Of a stretch of 64,000 nucleotides of DNA, positions 53,909-64,000 are shown piece after piece. The stretch's first letter is position 1; every line of letters starts with the position of its first letter. The translations under genes and the position numbers were made by a program. Source of the DNA: Hysterium pulicare CBS 123377 (lineage: Eukaryota; Ascomycota; Dothideomycetes; Hysteriales; Hysteriaceae); assembly GCA_000467715.1 (NCBI GenBank), contig AJFK01000033.1, positions 62,001 to 126,000 on the forward strand, read 5' to 3'. A model generated the notes under the pieces. That model searched no databases. It saw only the letters and a program-made list of their open reading frames with translations, and was not told the origin of the DNA.

Positions 53909-56900
53909 TTTCGGAGCGGTGGTTGTTGAGAGTTTGTGGTGGAGTGGAAAGTTGGGGGGTGTTTGAGACTTAAATACTGCCTCCAGGCAGCAACAATTGC
54001 GTTGGACAATGGCGGTCAATTGTACGGTAGGTTATTGTAAAGGTGACGGTTAGAGGTGGCGAGGCAGAGTATTATACGTCTTGCTATTGTAAGAGTGATC
54101 AATAGGGCAGCGTGACCATGGAACACGGCGGAATCGCACCAATTGCGGACAACGCTTGCTTACACGATCCAAGGTTCGCTCTGTGAATTAGTCAATCCGG
54201 TCTGAGGAGTCAGGCTGGAGAGAACCAAAGGTGAGTAGTACAGAGGCCAAACATCCCGAAGCAGATGGGGGTGTGGACAGGCTTATGAAGGACGGGGTCG
54301 GTGGGCTGTGTTTCAAAGGGAATCAGGCTGCAAAGCAAAGAATGACAAGGAAAGGCAGATGACTATTACTGGTTTCATACGCTCGATAATCGGACAAAGA
54401 AGGGCGCCGCAAGGAGGGTGGGCAAGCGCGACACACACTGCCCAGCAGGATCCCTCTACCAGCAGGCATAGGCATCATCAATAATATCTGACGGGCTCTT
54501 CCACGGCCGACATGCTGACGAATTGGGGTGGCCAAGAAGCAGCTGGAAAGGAAGCGAAACGGATGCCCGATTGCGTCGGCCAATGGGCGCGTAATTTATG
54601 CGGCGGAGTCTGCTTTGCGCTGTTGGCCATGAGAGTGATGGGAGTCCAGTGAGTGGTGAGTCAACAGGTGAACGTCGCGCGGCCTGAAGGTTGTCCCCTG
54701 TGGACCCTGCAAACCGCCGTGAGGCTTTCCCTGATCTAGCGGGTGTCTGGTGCGCAATTCACTTCGCATGCAACCCAAACCAACACTCCCATCAATCCAC
54801 CACCGCAACGTCGCCAATGCGCCCTCAATTGGCATCGACAGACAGCAATTGCACTCCTGGCATTCCGACTGTCGTTGCGCCTGCTGGTCCTGCGAGATTG
54901 GCACCTCCAATCTGTCCAAACACGTGTCACAGCACCGCCCTCAATGGCTACCCACGGCTCGTTGTCGCCTTGCCGATGAGGCCTGCGGGGCCAGAGCCCA
55001 CAGTTTGCTGTACCAGAGAAGGATACCTGCTGGAGTGAGGCAGCCTGTCTCCTACTGACCACGGCTGCAAAGGCAACTAACTAGACAATCCACGGTTCCA
55101 CTCTGCGTGGTGCCGCGACGGCCTCCACATACCGCACCTCGAGTTCAAACAGTCATCTTCTGACCGGCCCAATTGCTGCTGCCTTCGCTTGTGTGCGCTC
55201 CGGTATGTCCCTTCCTTACCAGAGCATTTCCCAGTCCGGACATTAGGCGGACTTGTCACATATGGCGGAGATTCTGGCGTCAGTTAAGCCCTTGGGATAA
55301 AACCCGAAATAGCCGCCATTTCGCAACACGAACTGTTCCTTCATTAGTCCGATGGAGAGGGCGGTCTTGTGATACGTGATCTATCATGGCCTATTATGGA
55401 CCATTCTCATCGCCACCAGCCACGCGGCTTCAATTGACGCCGACGGAGAGGGTGCGCGAGTAAAACATGTCTTGCGGCGGGTTTCGATGATAGCGAGACG
55501 GAGGCTGCATCGCAATGGCATCACACAGTGCCAACGATGGCCATCTGACAAGTCTCAAAGATGGTGTTTGTGTCCTGTGAACATTCCTCTTTCTGGAAGC
55601 GTCGCATGTGAAAGACAAGGCTCCCTCAGCTGAGCAGAGTAGCAACCCCCACGGAATCTTGGTCTGACCGTAGTGATTCATGCCCTGTCCGGATGGAGCA
55701 GCTGAGTTCCTCACGAGATGAGGCGTCACACCATCTTGGAGATTGATGGATGGTCATGCTGACCGTTCGGGAGGTCTGCTATCCTTATCGACTTATCGAT
55801 TGCAATCAGAGGATCCGGGGAGCAGGAATGTGGGGTTGGGGTCGGCAGCATCTCACTTGTCAGGCTTGACCTATTTTTGAGCGCCTGGCTCGCGAAGGCG
55901 CCACCTACACCTACATCGTAAGTACCATGTAGCACAACCAATCTGGAGTACTACTCTACTCGCCCTCCGTTTGATCCGTTTGAAGACCGACGATGGATGC
56001 CGACGGCTGCCCTTAATCTGCAATCGTCGATGACGGCAGCTCGCTATCGACCACACAAGCAATCCTGGAGCGGTCCTTCAATTTGAAATCATCTAGGCCA
56101 TCGTGGGCATGCTCATGGTATAGCACAAAGTGCCAGCATGTGAATCGAGGGCGCCCTCCACCCCGTTTGTTTGGACGGGACCCAGGCCGGGCCACAGCCA
56201 TGCGCGACACACTCTGCACGTCGCGATCTGCTTGCCCGGGCCGCACACGAGTGATCTGCCCGATAGGTCAATGCCCCCTCCTCGTTTGCTGCCCTGACTT
56301 CCGTCAAGGTTGGGAGTCCCTGCATCCTGCCACGCTCATGGCCTGTCATCCAACATCCTGCTGCAATGCCTTGTTTCGAGACGCCAACAGTAGCAATTTC
56401 AGGAGGTCCTTTCATTTTTTTACCGACGTCACCATGTAGTTGATGGCATTTGTCCGAGACGTGGAAGTGAACGAGACCATGCTCGACAGCAAACTCCGAC
56501 GCCCCCAGTTCTATTCTTAAGTGCCATGGTCGGCCACATACGTACGGGGCCGAAAATCAGACTTCAAGGAAACGAAAGGACGTACTTTCGAGAAAGAGCT
56601 AAAAGATGAAATACGAAGCAGTATCAACCGATTGATTTTCGTGGAAGCCACTAATACTCAATTGGAAGACTGCAGTACCTTTGTAATTGGAAGCGTTGAC
56701 GCTGTGCTTTTGGAAGTGGCCGAAAGTATGACAGGTAATGATGCAGACAAAGCGGATTGTGACAGGATATCCAATTGACTGTTCAGCATAGCAATTCTCC
56801 GGTAAGATGTAGTGAGATTTGAGTATCCGATAACAAATATTTTTTCAAAGTACTCATTTGAGATGGTCTCATTTACCTTCCTTCCAAACGCAGAATGAAT

Positions 56901-57059
56901 TCTCTGATTACGTCACGTGCCCCTGCGATCATGAAGCGCGCATCCCCGCAACACCAAATTTGCATCATCCACATTCACCTATCAGCCCCTTCACCCAAAA
57001 ACTTCACATCCATCTAAACGGCGCCCACACTTCAGTATGCACCTCCAGCATCCTCAAAA
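53909..57059. other. 3.15-kb gene-free stretch between divergent genes
   Basis: No supported gene. The region separates the SWIRM gene (-) and the SWIM-finger gene (+) and is visibly more GC-rich than other spacers between about 54.6 and 56.4 kb. Many overlapping frames of 60-118 codons occur on both strands, as expected from GC content. It may hold long 5' leaders, a noncoding transcript or an unrecognised fast-evolving gene. An 85-codon frame at 56521-56778 is the most protein-like, but I cannot support it. Confidence 0.4.
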
Positions 57060-57944
57060 ATGGAAAACTCAGCCATCCCTACCGCCCGCACCTTCATAAC
57101 AAATCTCATCGACTCCCTTCCAGCAGCCCCACCCCAGTCCTCCACCTCCAACACAGCTTCATCCAACACGCTCGCAACACTCCCGGAGCCCGCTCAAAAA
57201 CAGCTCTTGACGCTGCATGTGCTCTTCCCTAATGAGTTTCTCCCCGCACTCGACCTGCTCGACCGACGTCTCGTTACGCGCTTCCGAATCCGCAAGGCAC
57301 AGAAGGATGAGCGTGTCGCCGAGGCTATGGCGCCACGTGGGCGTGGAGCTGAAAAATCTGGGGAAGTAGGAATGGGCACAGTGGATCATTTTGGGGCCGG
57401 AAAGAGTGATGGAGTGCTGTTAGTGCCAGGAATAGACACCGCCCCATCCATCGGCGGCAATCCTGTTGGCGGCTCTGCTGGGCTTGTGGAGGCTGAAATG
57501 CTTGATCGTCCAGCAGCCACATTTGGCGATAATGGGTTTGGAAGGACTGAAGAGGATGCGTGGGCACGGGATAGAAATACTCTCTACTATGTCCGCTCCG
57601 CCCAACAACGTACGTCACGCTACAGCACATCCTACGATAGCACGACGAGCTACGAGGTCCGGGTTATGGCATGGAATTGTTCCTGTCCTGCCTTCGCATT
57701 TGCGGCGTTCCCTTCCCTACATCCTGAACCCATAATAGCTCGATCTGAGGGCGAGTGGGAAGACGAGGGCGAGAACAGATGGAGGTTTGGTGGAATCAGT
57801 CTTGGGGATGGGATGGCGCCTATCTGCAAGCATTTGCTAGCCTGTGTGTTAGCGGAGCGATGTGACTTGTTCAAGGGGATGGTAGAAGATAAGCAACTTA
57901 GTGAGGAAGAAGCCGCGGGATGGGCTGCTGGATGGGGCGACTGA
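57060..57944 (+). CDS. SWIM zinc-finger protein, Sws1/Shu2-like
   Basis: Intronless, 294 aa. The SWIM finger is spread over about 200-262: Cys207 and Cys209 in WNCSCPAF, then Cys256 and His258 in PICKHLLACVLA. An alanine three residues after the His (Ala261) gives the extended CxCxnCxHxxA pattern typical of the Sws1/Shu2 branch. These proteins act with Rad51-paralogue partners in the Shu complex to promote error-free recombination. The N-terminal half is helical (KQLLTLHVLFPNEFLPALDL), with a Gly-rich disordered middle. The TLYYVRSAQQRTSRY strand before the finger also fits the family. A divergent or tandem partner gene of the complex is not in this window. Fold call firm; orthology likely. 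Confidence 0.82.
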   Translation: MENSAIPTARTFITNLIDSLPAAPPQSSTSNTASSNTLATLPEPAQKQLLTLHVLFPNEFLPALDLLDRRLVTRFRIRKAQKDERVAEAMAPRGRGAEKSGEVGMGTVDHFGAGKSDGVLLVPGIDTAPSIGGNPVGGSAGLVEAEMLDRPAATFGDNGFGRTEEDAWARDRNTLYYVRSAQQRTSRYSTSYDSTTSYEVRVMAWNCSCPAFAFAAFPSLHPEPIIARSEGEWEDEGENRWRFGGISLGDGMAPICKHLLACVLAERCDLFKGMVEDKQLSEEEAAGWAAGWGD

Positions 57945-58221
57945 GGCAAGAAAGACACTGATTCCATAGGGCGAGATTTTGGAGTGGATACATTGAAGTA
58001 CAGAAGTTTTTCCTACCTCAGTTAGAAGAGAGGCCGGATTCACCAGATTGACCCCATGCACAACCGCCCAAAGCCGAACAGACTGGAGTCTATAACATGC
58101 CATTCGCGGCTCATATTAGAAATGCAGGTCGTATCATGCAACAGGCGGATTCAAGTCCAGCCGGCGTCAAGAGTGTCCTTATATTACACTTCATTGCAGT
58201 CCCCCCAATCGCTCCTGATGA

Positions 58222-59471
58222 TCATCCCTTCTTCTTCTCATTCTCCTTGCCCTTTTCCTTCTCTCCTTCTTTGGCCTCTCCATTAACACCATTGGCTTTC
58301 TCCTTCTTCTCGCCGTCCTTGGACTCGTCTTTCTTCGCCTCCTTCTCCTCCGCCTGCTGCCGATTCTGAATCTTGTTCTCGATCAAATCATGGAAAGCTG
58401 TGATTGCCCGAATCAAACTTGAAAGGTAAATGGCCATGAGCTGATCGTTCGTCTTGATGCTCATCGCCCTAGCCAATTCCGAATTATCCGTCGTACCAGC
58501 TGCACCAGCTGCAGGTCCAACACCATTAGTCGCACCACCCACCGGAACTGGTTTCGGCGTCGAAAGATTCGGTAAAAGGTTGAACACGTCCTGTAAGTTT
58601 CCGAGAATTGCATGATTCACAGGTAGGTCACCGTCGAGGACTTTTTGAAGATACTGGCCGATATCTCGAAGTCGGAGATGTAGTCCTTGGAGAGATTGGA
58701 GTTGTGATGTTATGCGCGTAGAGAGAGTGCCGACGGCAACGTCGCGAATATCGCGGAGGAGATGTTCAACACCTATTTCTTCTGCTTCTTCGGCTTCGAT
58801 CATGGAGGGGGTGTGGACAAATGTTTTGGATGTCGTAGTGCCATCCTGTGTGTTGCAGAGTAATTAGCCACCTTTATGTGCATATCCAACCGAATAATAG
58901 CGAATAACATGATCGCGGGAATGAGTATAAATCTAGGCAAACTTACATCCTTGATCTCCTCTACTGCAAAATACGCATCCGTTGGTACACCGACCTCCTT
59001 AGGCTGTACATCGATAATGACCAATAAAGGATGCGGCGTGTATCTCTTGAACAACTCGTTGATCTCCAAATCTGATGGCCGCAGCTTTGGCCCTGTGTGG
59101 TACCACCCGATAAGCTTCTCTCGTGCGTTCACTTTCTTGAACATGTCGTTCATCGACTCCACGTAATTATGGTCCAAGAACCAAACGGATGGATCTTTCT
59201 CATCTTCCTCAAACGGTACTGTTCACAGAGTCAGAAATTTCAAATTTCCGGAACATCTTAGGCGGCGAAGTTATTGATGGAACGCACCAGCAAAGCTATT
59301 GGACACCCTCACGTTCTTTCCATCATTTTGTCCTAGTAAAACACCGACTACTCGTTTCCTTGTGCCTTTTGCTTGTCGTCCGTAGTGGTCTGCTGCGGAG
59401 AGGAGGACGAGAGGTGCGACGGAGACGTTGCGGGTGACCAGCGACAGCGTTTCAGCTGTTGTCGCAGGCAT
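58222..59471 (-). CDS. rpn8: 26S proteasome regulatory subunit Rpn8 (PSMD7)
   Basis: Three exons: 59288-59471, 58947-59218 and 58222-58845; 359 aa. Rpn8 pairs with the deubiquitinase Rpn11 in the proteasome lid. The MPN domain covers about 10-150 ([69 protein letters not shown]). As expected for Rpn8 it lacks the JAMM zinc motif: the position of HxH in Rpn11 reads YHTGPKL. The C-terminal helices ([51 protein letters not shown]) form the lid bundle. The tail is a Lys/Glu-rich low-complexity run. A heat-shock-element-like palindrome lies upstream. Firm assignment. Confidence 0.96.
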
Positions 59472-60047
59472 GGCTGCGAGATGTGAACAGGAGATTAGAT
59501 ATTAGAGAAAGGAGTCTGATGGAGAGAGTTAGGGGTGCGTGGAGTCGGCCGTCAGTGTTTGGAGGTTGATGTTGATGAGGCTCTTCCATGATGTTCACCG
59601 AAGCTTTGCGTGAAGCTTCACGCACGGACCACAACACCAGGCACAGTTCTTGAGCACACGCCCAAGTTCGATTGTGGTCCTAAGCATACAAGTAATGTCC
59701 TTGTTCCACACATAGAGCAGCTGATGTTGTTTGGTATTTGCCTTGAATTTCGTTTCGTTTCATCAAACTAGGAATATATTCGCCGATATAGATATTTCTA
59801 CCAATTTCTTGGCTCAAGAGAAAAGAAAGGACACAAGCATCCAGTTTGATGGAGTTCAATCTAGAAAACAAGATCATACTAGAAAGTTCCAAAAGATCAT
59901 ACCCTCTGGCCATATAAGATCCTATTGTCCAAACTACCTTTCCTGCTGTCGTTGACCAAGGACCTCATACAATGTTCCATCTCTATTCTTACAAAAGGGC
60001 CAACCGAATTCCCTAATTACCACAAGCATAAAATACCCAAGGGGAAC
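59472..60047. other. Promoter of rpn8 and 3' flank of pex16
   Basis: 576 bp. Besides the palindrome listed separately, nothing stands out; the 77- and 74-codon frames here are AT-rich and without domains. Confidence 0.5.
59607..59624. promoter_or_regulatory. Perfect 18-bp palindrome with heat-shock-element core upstream of rpn8
   Basis: TGCGTGAAGCTTCACGCA is fully self-complementary and contains GAAGCTTC, the inverted nGAAnnTTCn pair that Hsf1 recognises. It starts 136 bp before the rpn8 ATG. A further GAA lies about ten bases to the left. Induction under heat or proteotoxic stress is an inference. Confidence 0.5.
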
Positions 60048-61347
60048 CTACATGGTCGCTGTCGGGAAATAATACTGATCCCAAAGAAATTCGTAATCTT
60101 CGACAACACCTCCAACGATATCCAGGAGAGGTTTATTACGAAGTTTGCGTGTAACAGAATGTATCCATGCCCTAAAGTTCGTCAGTATCGCTGCGATCAA
60201 TGTTTTCGAGGCGAAAAACCTACTTCGTTATGTTCTCATAAAACGCCCCACGCATCATCCACCATCCAAGTGCCCAACCTCGTTTCCTTAACTCCTCTCT
60301 TTCTAGTCCGGTCAAGCCCCGCAATCCACCAGCCAGTCTCTCCTGGAAATCTTTTTTGGCTAGTTGTCTTGCTCCATATTCTATGCTCAACCCAATCAAC
60401 CATGGACGCCAACTCTTTCGATCTCCACTAAAGCGCTGCATCGCCAGGGCGTAGACCACGGGTCGGAGAATGTACAGTATCTCCGCAAGTTCCCCTTTCC
60501 CGCTAACACGATGCAAAAGAGCCTTGGGAGGTTTTATGTCATCTGCAGTGAGGACCTTGGAAAGGAGATAGTTGGAAATATCAGACGAATCGGGTAGGCT
60601 TGGCATCGATAATCCAGTCCTCGGCATGGCCCAATTTTCTGCCTCCACCGCTTGCTCACTCGGCGGGGTATCCATTCCATCAGCGGATGCCGATGATTCA
60701 TCCAATGTGCCTGGATCGACCTCCCTCTGAGGCAGGGGTGGCGACAAAAGTGGTCTCGAGTTGGTCAATCGCAGCAACAACAGCCTACAGAATGCTTTGA
60801 TGACCTCCAGCAAAACTACAACACGCCATCGTACTTTCTCTCCCTTTCTCTTGGCGGCCATTTCCCATAGTAACTCGGTATACTGTATCATCTGGAGTAA
60901 GAGACCAATGCGCTTGTACGTAGGAGACTTCTGTGTCCAGAATTTGGTATAACGATTATGGGGTGAGGGGTGGTGCCTATGCGCTCCAGGTATGCGGGCG
61001 ATCGCTTTCGCAAGGAGTGAATCATGATAAAGCGAGAGCAGTTGAACGCCACTGTGCACTGAGAATCCGTCAGCCTTTCTCGAATGCATCGAAAACAGGA
61101 CGAGACCCACAAGACTCCGATGCTATTTCTGACTCCCGAAACCGCCCTAGGATCCATTAGTATGTTATTCGAAAATAATGGCGACTGGGGAAAGCAGACC
61201 TGGTATTATATAGGTCAACGAGCGCAGTGCGGACTCAATCTGCGATACAGCGCCAGCGTTCTTCGTTATGAAGTCGCCGTACATCCCAAGCCATTTCGGA
61301 GGAAGCGACAGCGCCTCAGGCAGTCGTTGAGATGCCTGTTTATACAT
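60048..61347 (-). CDS. pex16: Peroxin Pex16 (peroxisomal membrane biogenesis)
   Basis: Four exons: 61200-61347, 61111-61146, 60224-61058 and 60048-60171; 380 aa. Pex16 is a peroxisomal/ER membrane protein acting with Pex3 and Pex19 in membrane-protein import. The N-terminal signature is rebuilt across three exons: MYGDFITKNAGAVSQIESAL, SLTYIIPGRFRESEIASES, LHSGVQLLSLYHDSLL. Exon 2 is just 36 nt, flanked by 53- and 51-nt introns. The middle has IGLLLQMIQYTELLWEMAAK and the C-terminal part ILYILRPVVYALAM and SWRPWLIGLSIE. The last exon closes with VVEDYEFLWDQYYF, the usual end of the family. Full length and apparently intact. Firm assignment. Confidence 0.95.
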
Positions 61348-62190
61348 CGCCGAAACGCTGCGATGTGCGTGAAGGTTATCGTTGTTGTTGCAGGTGGGTA
61401 GAGAAGGAGGTTGGGCTGTCCGCGCTTGATGACTTCACGTGTCGCGAAACCGAGGTCCAATTGTAACCCCTGCAAGGACAAAGGAGCCACGGAGCTTCAT
61501 CATCATATTCACTTCCGTACAACTCTTTCACGGCAAGGGTCTTTCTTTCATCATGTTTTCCTGAATATTTCCGACGAAGCTTTGCTGGAAGCCTTTTGAT
61601 CTCGCCATCAACGTACCGACTACCCAATTCCCACGTGTGCGCGGGACTCGTTCTGGATCAATACCTCCCACTAGACGCTGGATGAACAATGTATAGTGCG
61701 CAATAGGACAGCGTTCAGAGTGGATCTTGGGTACCTACAGTCTGTCAACCAACGTCGTCTTTAAGGAGGAGTCATGACCCATGATGACATGTGACACCGC
61801 GTACTTCCCGTAAACACTTCCACGCCTTATGGGACAAGAAGCAAATTTAACACGAACGGTTTCATTCGGTCTTCTCCGGTGACAGGCTCCTCTGCTAGAA
61901 AGTATGAAGGTGAAAGCTAGGGTTATGACTCCTCGAAGGCATCTCCTCCCCGATTAGGTGAAGTGAAGATTCAACCGCTTTCACCGCTTTCTCTCAGCTT
62001 CAATGCGGCATTGTCACACTGGCCAAGCGATGCCTATTCTCGTGCACTCGCCCTTGAAATTCTTCTATATAAATTTCCTTCAAAGCGTATAATTTCTTAA
62101 CTACCAACATCCACTGTCTATACTGCCCTCTCCACGACCATTCAACCTCAAAAGCCCCACTCGCCCCAGACCAGACCCTCACCAACAACA
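61348..62190. other. Divergent promoter, pex16 and HD phosphohydrolase
   Basis: 843 bp between the two start codons. The right part contains a TATATAAA element and a pyrimidine-rich leader. No gene seen. Confidence 0.5.
62066..62073 (+). promoter_or_regulatory. TATA-like element of the HD phosphohydrolase gene
   Basis: TATATAAA, about 120 bp before the start codon at 62191, followed by a C/A-rich, G-poor leader typical of well-expressed fungal genes. Position fits a core promoter; not tested. Confidence 0.45.
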
Positions 62191-62883
62191 ATGGAGTACA
62201 TGGGCAAAGTGCCATCCGTTCCGATTCCAGCGGAGTATAAAGCTCTCTTCACTTCCGTCAACGACTACGTCCGTGACTATATGTCGCAAGAAGACCATGA
62301 CAACTCCCACGACTACATCCACATCCTGCGAGTAACATCCAACGCACATCGAATACTCCTCGCCGAGATAGAAGCTGGTTCGAATCTTGAATTCGACACC
62401 ACCACAGTCTTCCTTGCTGCTCTTCTCCATGATGTCGGAGACCATAAATACGCCAAGGAAGGAGAGGATACCGAGAACCAGATTTCCCAACTGTTATTAG
62501 AGCGCGGGGCATCAAACGACATGGCGTTGAAGGTTCAAAAAGTGGTAAAACACGTCGGATGGACCAACGAAAAGAAGGACCCGGAGTCAGTTAAAGTGGC
62601 TCTTGCTGAAATCCCCGAATTAGCCATCGTCCAGGACGCCGACCGTCTAGATGCCATTGGAGCGCCTGGAATTGGTCGATGCTTTGCCTTTCACGCAGCC
62701 AACTTCGGGAAAAATCATCCGATGCAGTCCGCCGTCGACCATTACGACGAGAAGCTATTCAAACTGGAGAACTTCATGAAGACTAGTTCTGGAAGGAAGA
62801 TGGCTAGGGAGAGGACCGAACGACTTAAAATCTTTAAGTCGTGGTGGCAGGAGGAAACGGCCCTATCCTTCACCATGGAATAA
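62191..62883 (+). CDS. HD-domain metal-dependent phosphohydrolase
   Basis: Intronless, 230 aa, full length for the small fungal and bacterial HD hydrolases. Metal ligands of the H...HD...D pattern are visible: HDYIHILRV (His44), LLHDVGDHKY (His80-Asp81), and IVQDADRLDAIG (Asp149 or Asp151). The C-terminus (HPMQSAVDHYDEKLFKLENF, MKTSSGRKMARERTERLKIF) matches the family's helical cap. No signal peptide, so cytosolic. Members dephosphorylate nucleotides or sugar phosphates; the substrate here is unknown. ATG choice is supported by the leader and the next ATG being only three codons on. Confidence 0.92.
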   Translation: MEYMGKVPSVPIPAEYKALFTSVNDYVRDYMSQEDHDNSHDYIHILRVTSNAHRILLAEIEAGSNLEFDTTTVFLAALLHDVGDHKYAKEGEDTENQISQLLLERGASNDMALKVQKVVKHVGWTNEKKDPESVKVALAEIPELAIVQDADRLDAIGAPGIGRCFAFHAANFGKNHPMQSAVDHYDEKLFKLENFMKTSSGRKMARERTERLKIFKSWWQEETALSFTME

Positions 62884-63441
62884 GCACTGGACTGAAGGGT
62901 ATATTTCCAGTCTGTTATATCAAAGAGATAAGTTGTTGCGTGGTCTATTGTACAGTCAGAATGGAATGCTGGTGGATTGGCGGTGCTAGGAGTGTTAACT
63001 TCTGTATCCGGCTGGAAGCAAGGTTACCTTGGGCTCTTGATAGTTAATAAGAGGTCTCCTGTTGATCTTAGTTGGCTTCACAAAGAAAAGTTGGATTTTG
63101 GATTTATTTGTTCTCATACAACATCTTCATAGATCAATGAAGTTAGTCGTAAGGAACCCTGTGTGGCTACAATGCACGTGATGGACGCCACTTCCGGTGG
63201 CCAATCGGGGGCATGTCTCTGCCCGCTGTCATGGAGTGAAGCCGACGACCCTAGGATGTTTGCCCTTCACATCATCATTAATAATAGCCATCAACTCACC
63301 CAAACCATCCTCCACAAGACCCTAGATGAACAACTCTTGCAATCGCATTGTTGGTCCCTTTGATTGACACGCAGTCCTACTCGACAACAATCGGTGGTCC
63401 TCCGACGGTACCAAGATTTCCGGGCAAACCACAAGGCTGCG
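62884..63441. other. Intergenic region, no gene seen
   Basis: 558 bp of 3' flank of the HD gene and leader of the next gene. A 66-codon frame (63163-63363) has no supporting feature. Confidence 0.45.
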
Positions 63442-63936
63442 ATGTTCTGCCTCCGGAGCTGGATACCAATCCTCTTCTTTCTGTAAGATCATCTGTCGCT
63501 GAGTCTGCTGTAATCAAAACTAACGGCTTCTAGAACGAATGCTTCTCCGGTTTACCTCGTTCTCTTCATTTCGGCGACATACTTCCTAAACCGGCCCTGT
63601 GTGTACTGTTCACTCCTCCTCGCAATCCTCGTAGTGTCTCTGTTCGACTTTCAAACCGCATGGTTTGAGCCACCACTACCCTCCAGCGATGCTCCAAGTT
63701 TGGGTTCAAATAGCACAATACCGATCGGTGACACTGCTCTGGAAACCGTATCGATGATCGCCTCGGTCGCGAACAACACGGTGCAAGCGGTTGCTGAGGC
63801 CGCGGCCCATGGTCTACGGGAGAAGTTTACATCAGCGCAACAAGCAGGTCCCGGAGCAGGGTTCGAATGGGCCAAGGGACTGGTTGGCAAAAAAGAATGG
63901 CGGATTCCGTGCCTGGATGTGCTTGTTCGGATCTGA
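63442..63936 (+). CDS. Small two-helix membrane protein, spliced
   Basis: Two exons, 63442-63482 and 63534-63936 (51-nt GTAAGA/CTTCTAG intron with a CTAAC branch site), giving 147 aa. Exon 1 is too short to be seen as an ORF; joining it in phase produces a continuous hydrophobic N-terminus: MFCLRSWIPILFFLTNASPV, then YLVLFISATYFLNRPCVYC and SLLLAILVVSLFDFQTAWF. That is two, perhaps three, membrane segments with a Cys-x2-Cys-like CVYC in a loop. A hydrophilic tail follows with amphipathic helices (MIASVANNTVQAVAEAAAHG). The tail ends with GLVGKKEWRIPCLDVLVRI; a further exon cannot be excluded. I do not recognise the family. The fit of splice sites and membrane pattern makes a real gene likely; an upstream exon is also possible. 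Confidence 0.6.
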
Positions 63937-64000
63937 GCATCAACAGAATTGCACATCATGGCGGACGACCAGTGCAATAATGCATTGGATCATGCTCTGC

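Noticed and set aside
1-64000. A secondary-metabolite gene cluster
   Set aside because: A single P450, one dehydrogenase and one permease are present but are far apart, with no polyketide synthase, NRPS, terpene cyclase or DMATS. Neighbours are mostly housekeeping genes.

Overview
This window comes from the nuclear genome of a filamentous ascomycete (Pezizomycotina). The evidence is the density of short 49-70 nt introns with GT/AG ends and CTAAC/CTGAC-type branch points, and the gene families present: a fungal homeobox/C2H2 regulator, CDC50, Pex16, secreted S41 and M43 proteases, and a DUF1996 protein. A Leotiomycete-like fungus is a guess from overall protein flavour and is not proven. I found no rRNA, convincing tRNA, CRISPR array or intact mobile element. 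All gene models below were spliced by hand; where exon sums are given, frames and lengths were checked to close.

Layout. 1-7 kb: an F-box protein (+), a zinc alcohol dehydrogenase of the ADH6/CAD type (-) and an RBR E3 ubiquitin ligase (+). 7-21 kb: a minus-strand block with two paralogous GPI-type S41 peptidases at its ends, an uncharacterised 470-aa protein and a secreted DUF1996 protein, with long gene-poor spacers. 22-28 kb: a cytochrome P450 (-) with two GC-AG introns, divergent from an unusual transcription-factor gene (+) that combines a homeodomain, a bZIP and C2H2 fingers and carries an in-frame TAG inside the homeodomain, then a small secreted protein (-). 28.7-31.4 kb is gene-poor with unassigned coding-like scraps.

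31-46 kb: a 251-aa conserved protein (+), a Ypt3/Rab11 GTPase (-) with a 13-nt exon, a chromodomain protein with three CCCH fingers (+), an amino-acid/GABA-type permease (+) and a 1505-aa protein with a SUMO-interacting-like motif, a SANT/Myb domain, WD40 repeats and a C-terminal Cys cluster (+). 46-54 kb: two small uncertain ORFs, an M43 metalloprotease (-), a CDC50-family flippase subunit with five introns (-) and a SWIRM-domain protein (-). 54-57 kb is a 3-kb gap with no supported gene. 57-64 kb: a SWIM-finger Sws1/Shu2-like protein (+), proteasome subunit Rpn8 (-), peroxin Pex16 (-), an HD-domain phosphohydrolase (+) and a small two-exon membrane protein (+).

The genes do not form one biosynthetic cluster. 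Three loose themes stand out: secreted or cell-surface proteolysis (two S41, one M43, DUF1996), chromatin and transcription control (chromodomain-CCCH, SANT-WD40, SWIRM, homeobox-bZIP-C2H2) and ubiquitin-proteasome function (F-box, RBR, Rpn8). The most unusual item is the three-domain transcription-factor gene at 25.2-27.6 kb.
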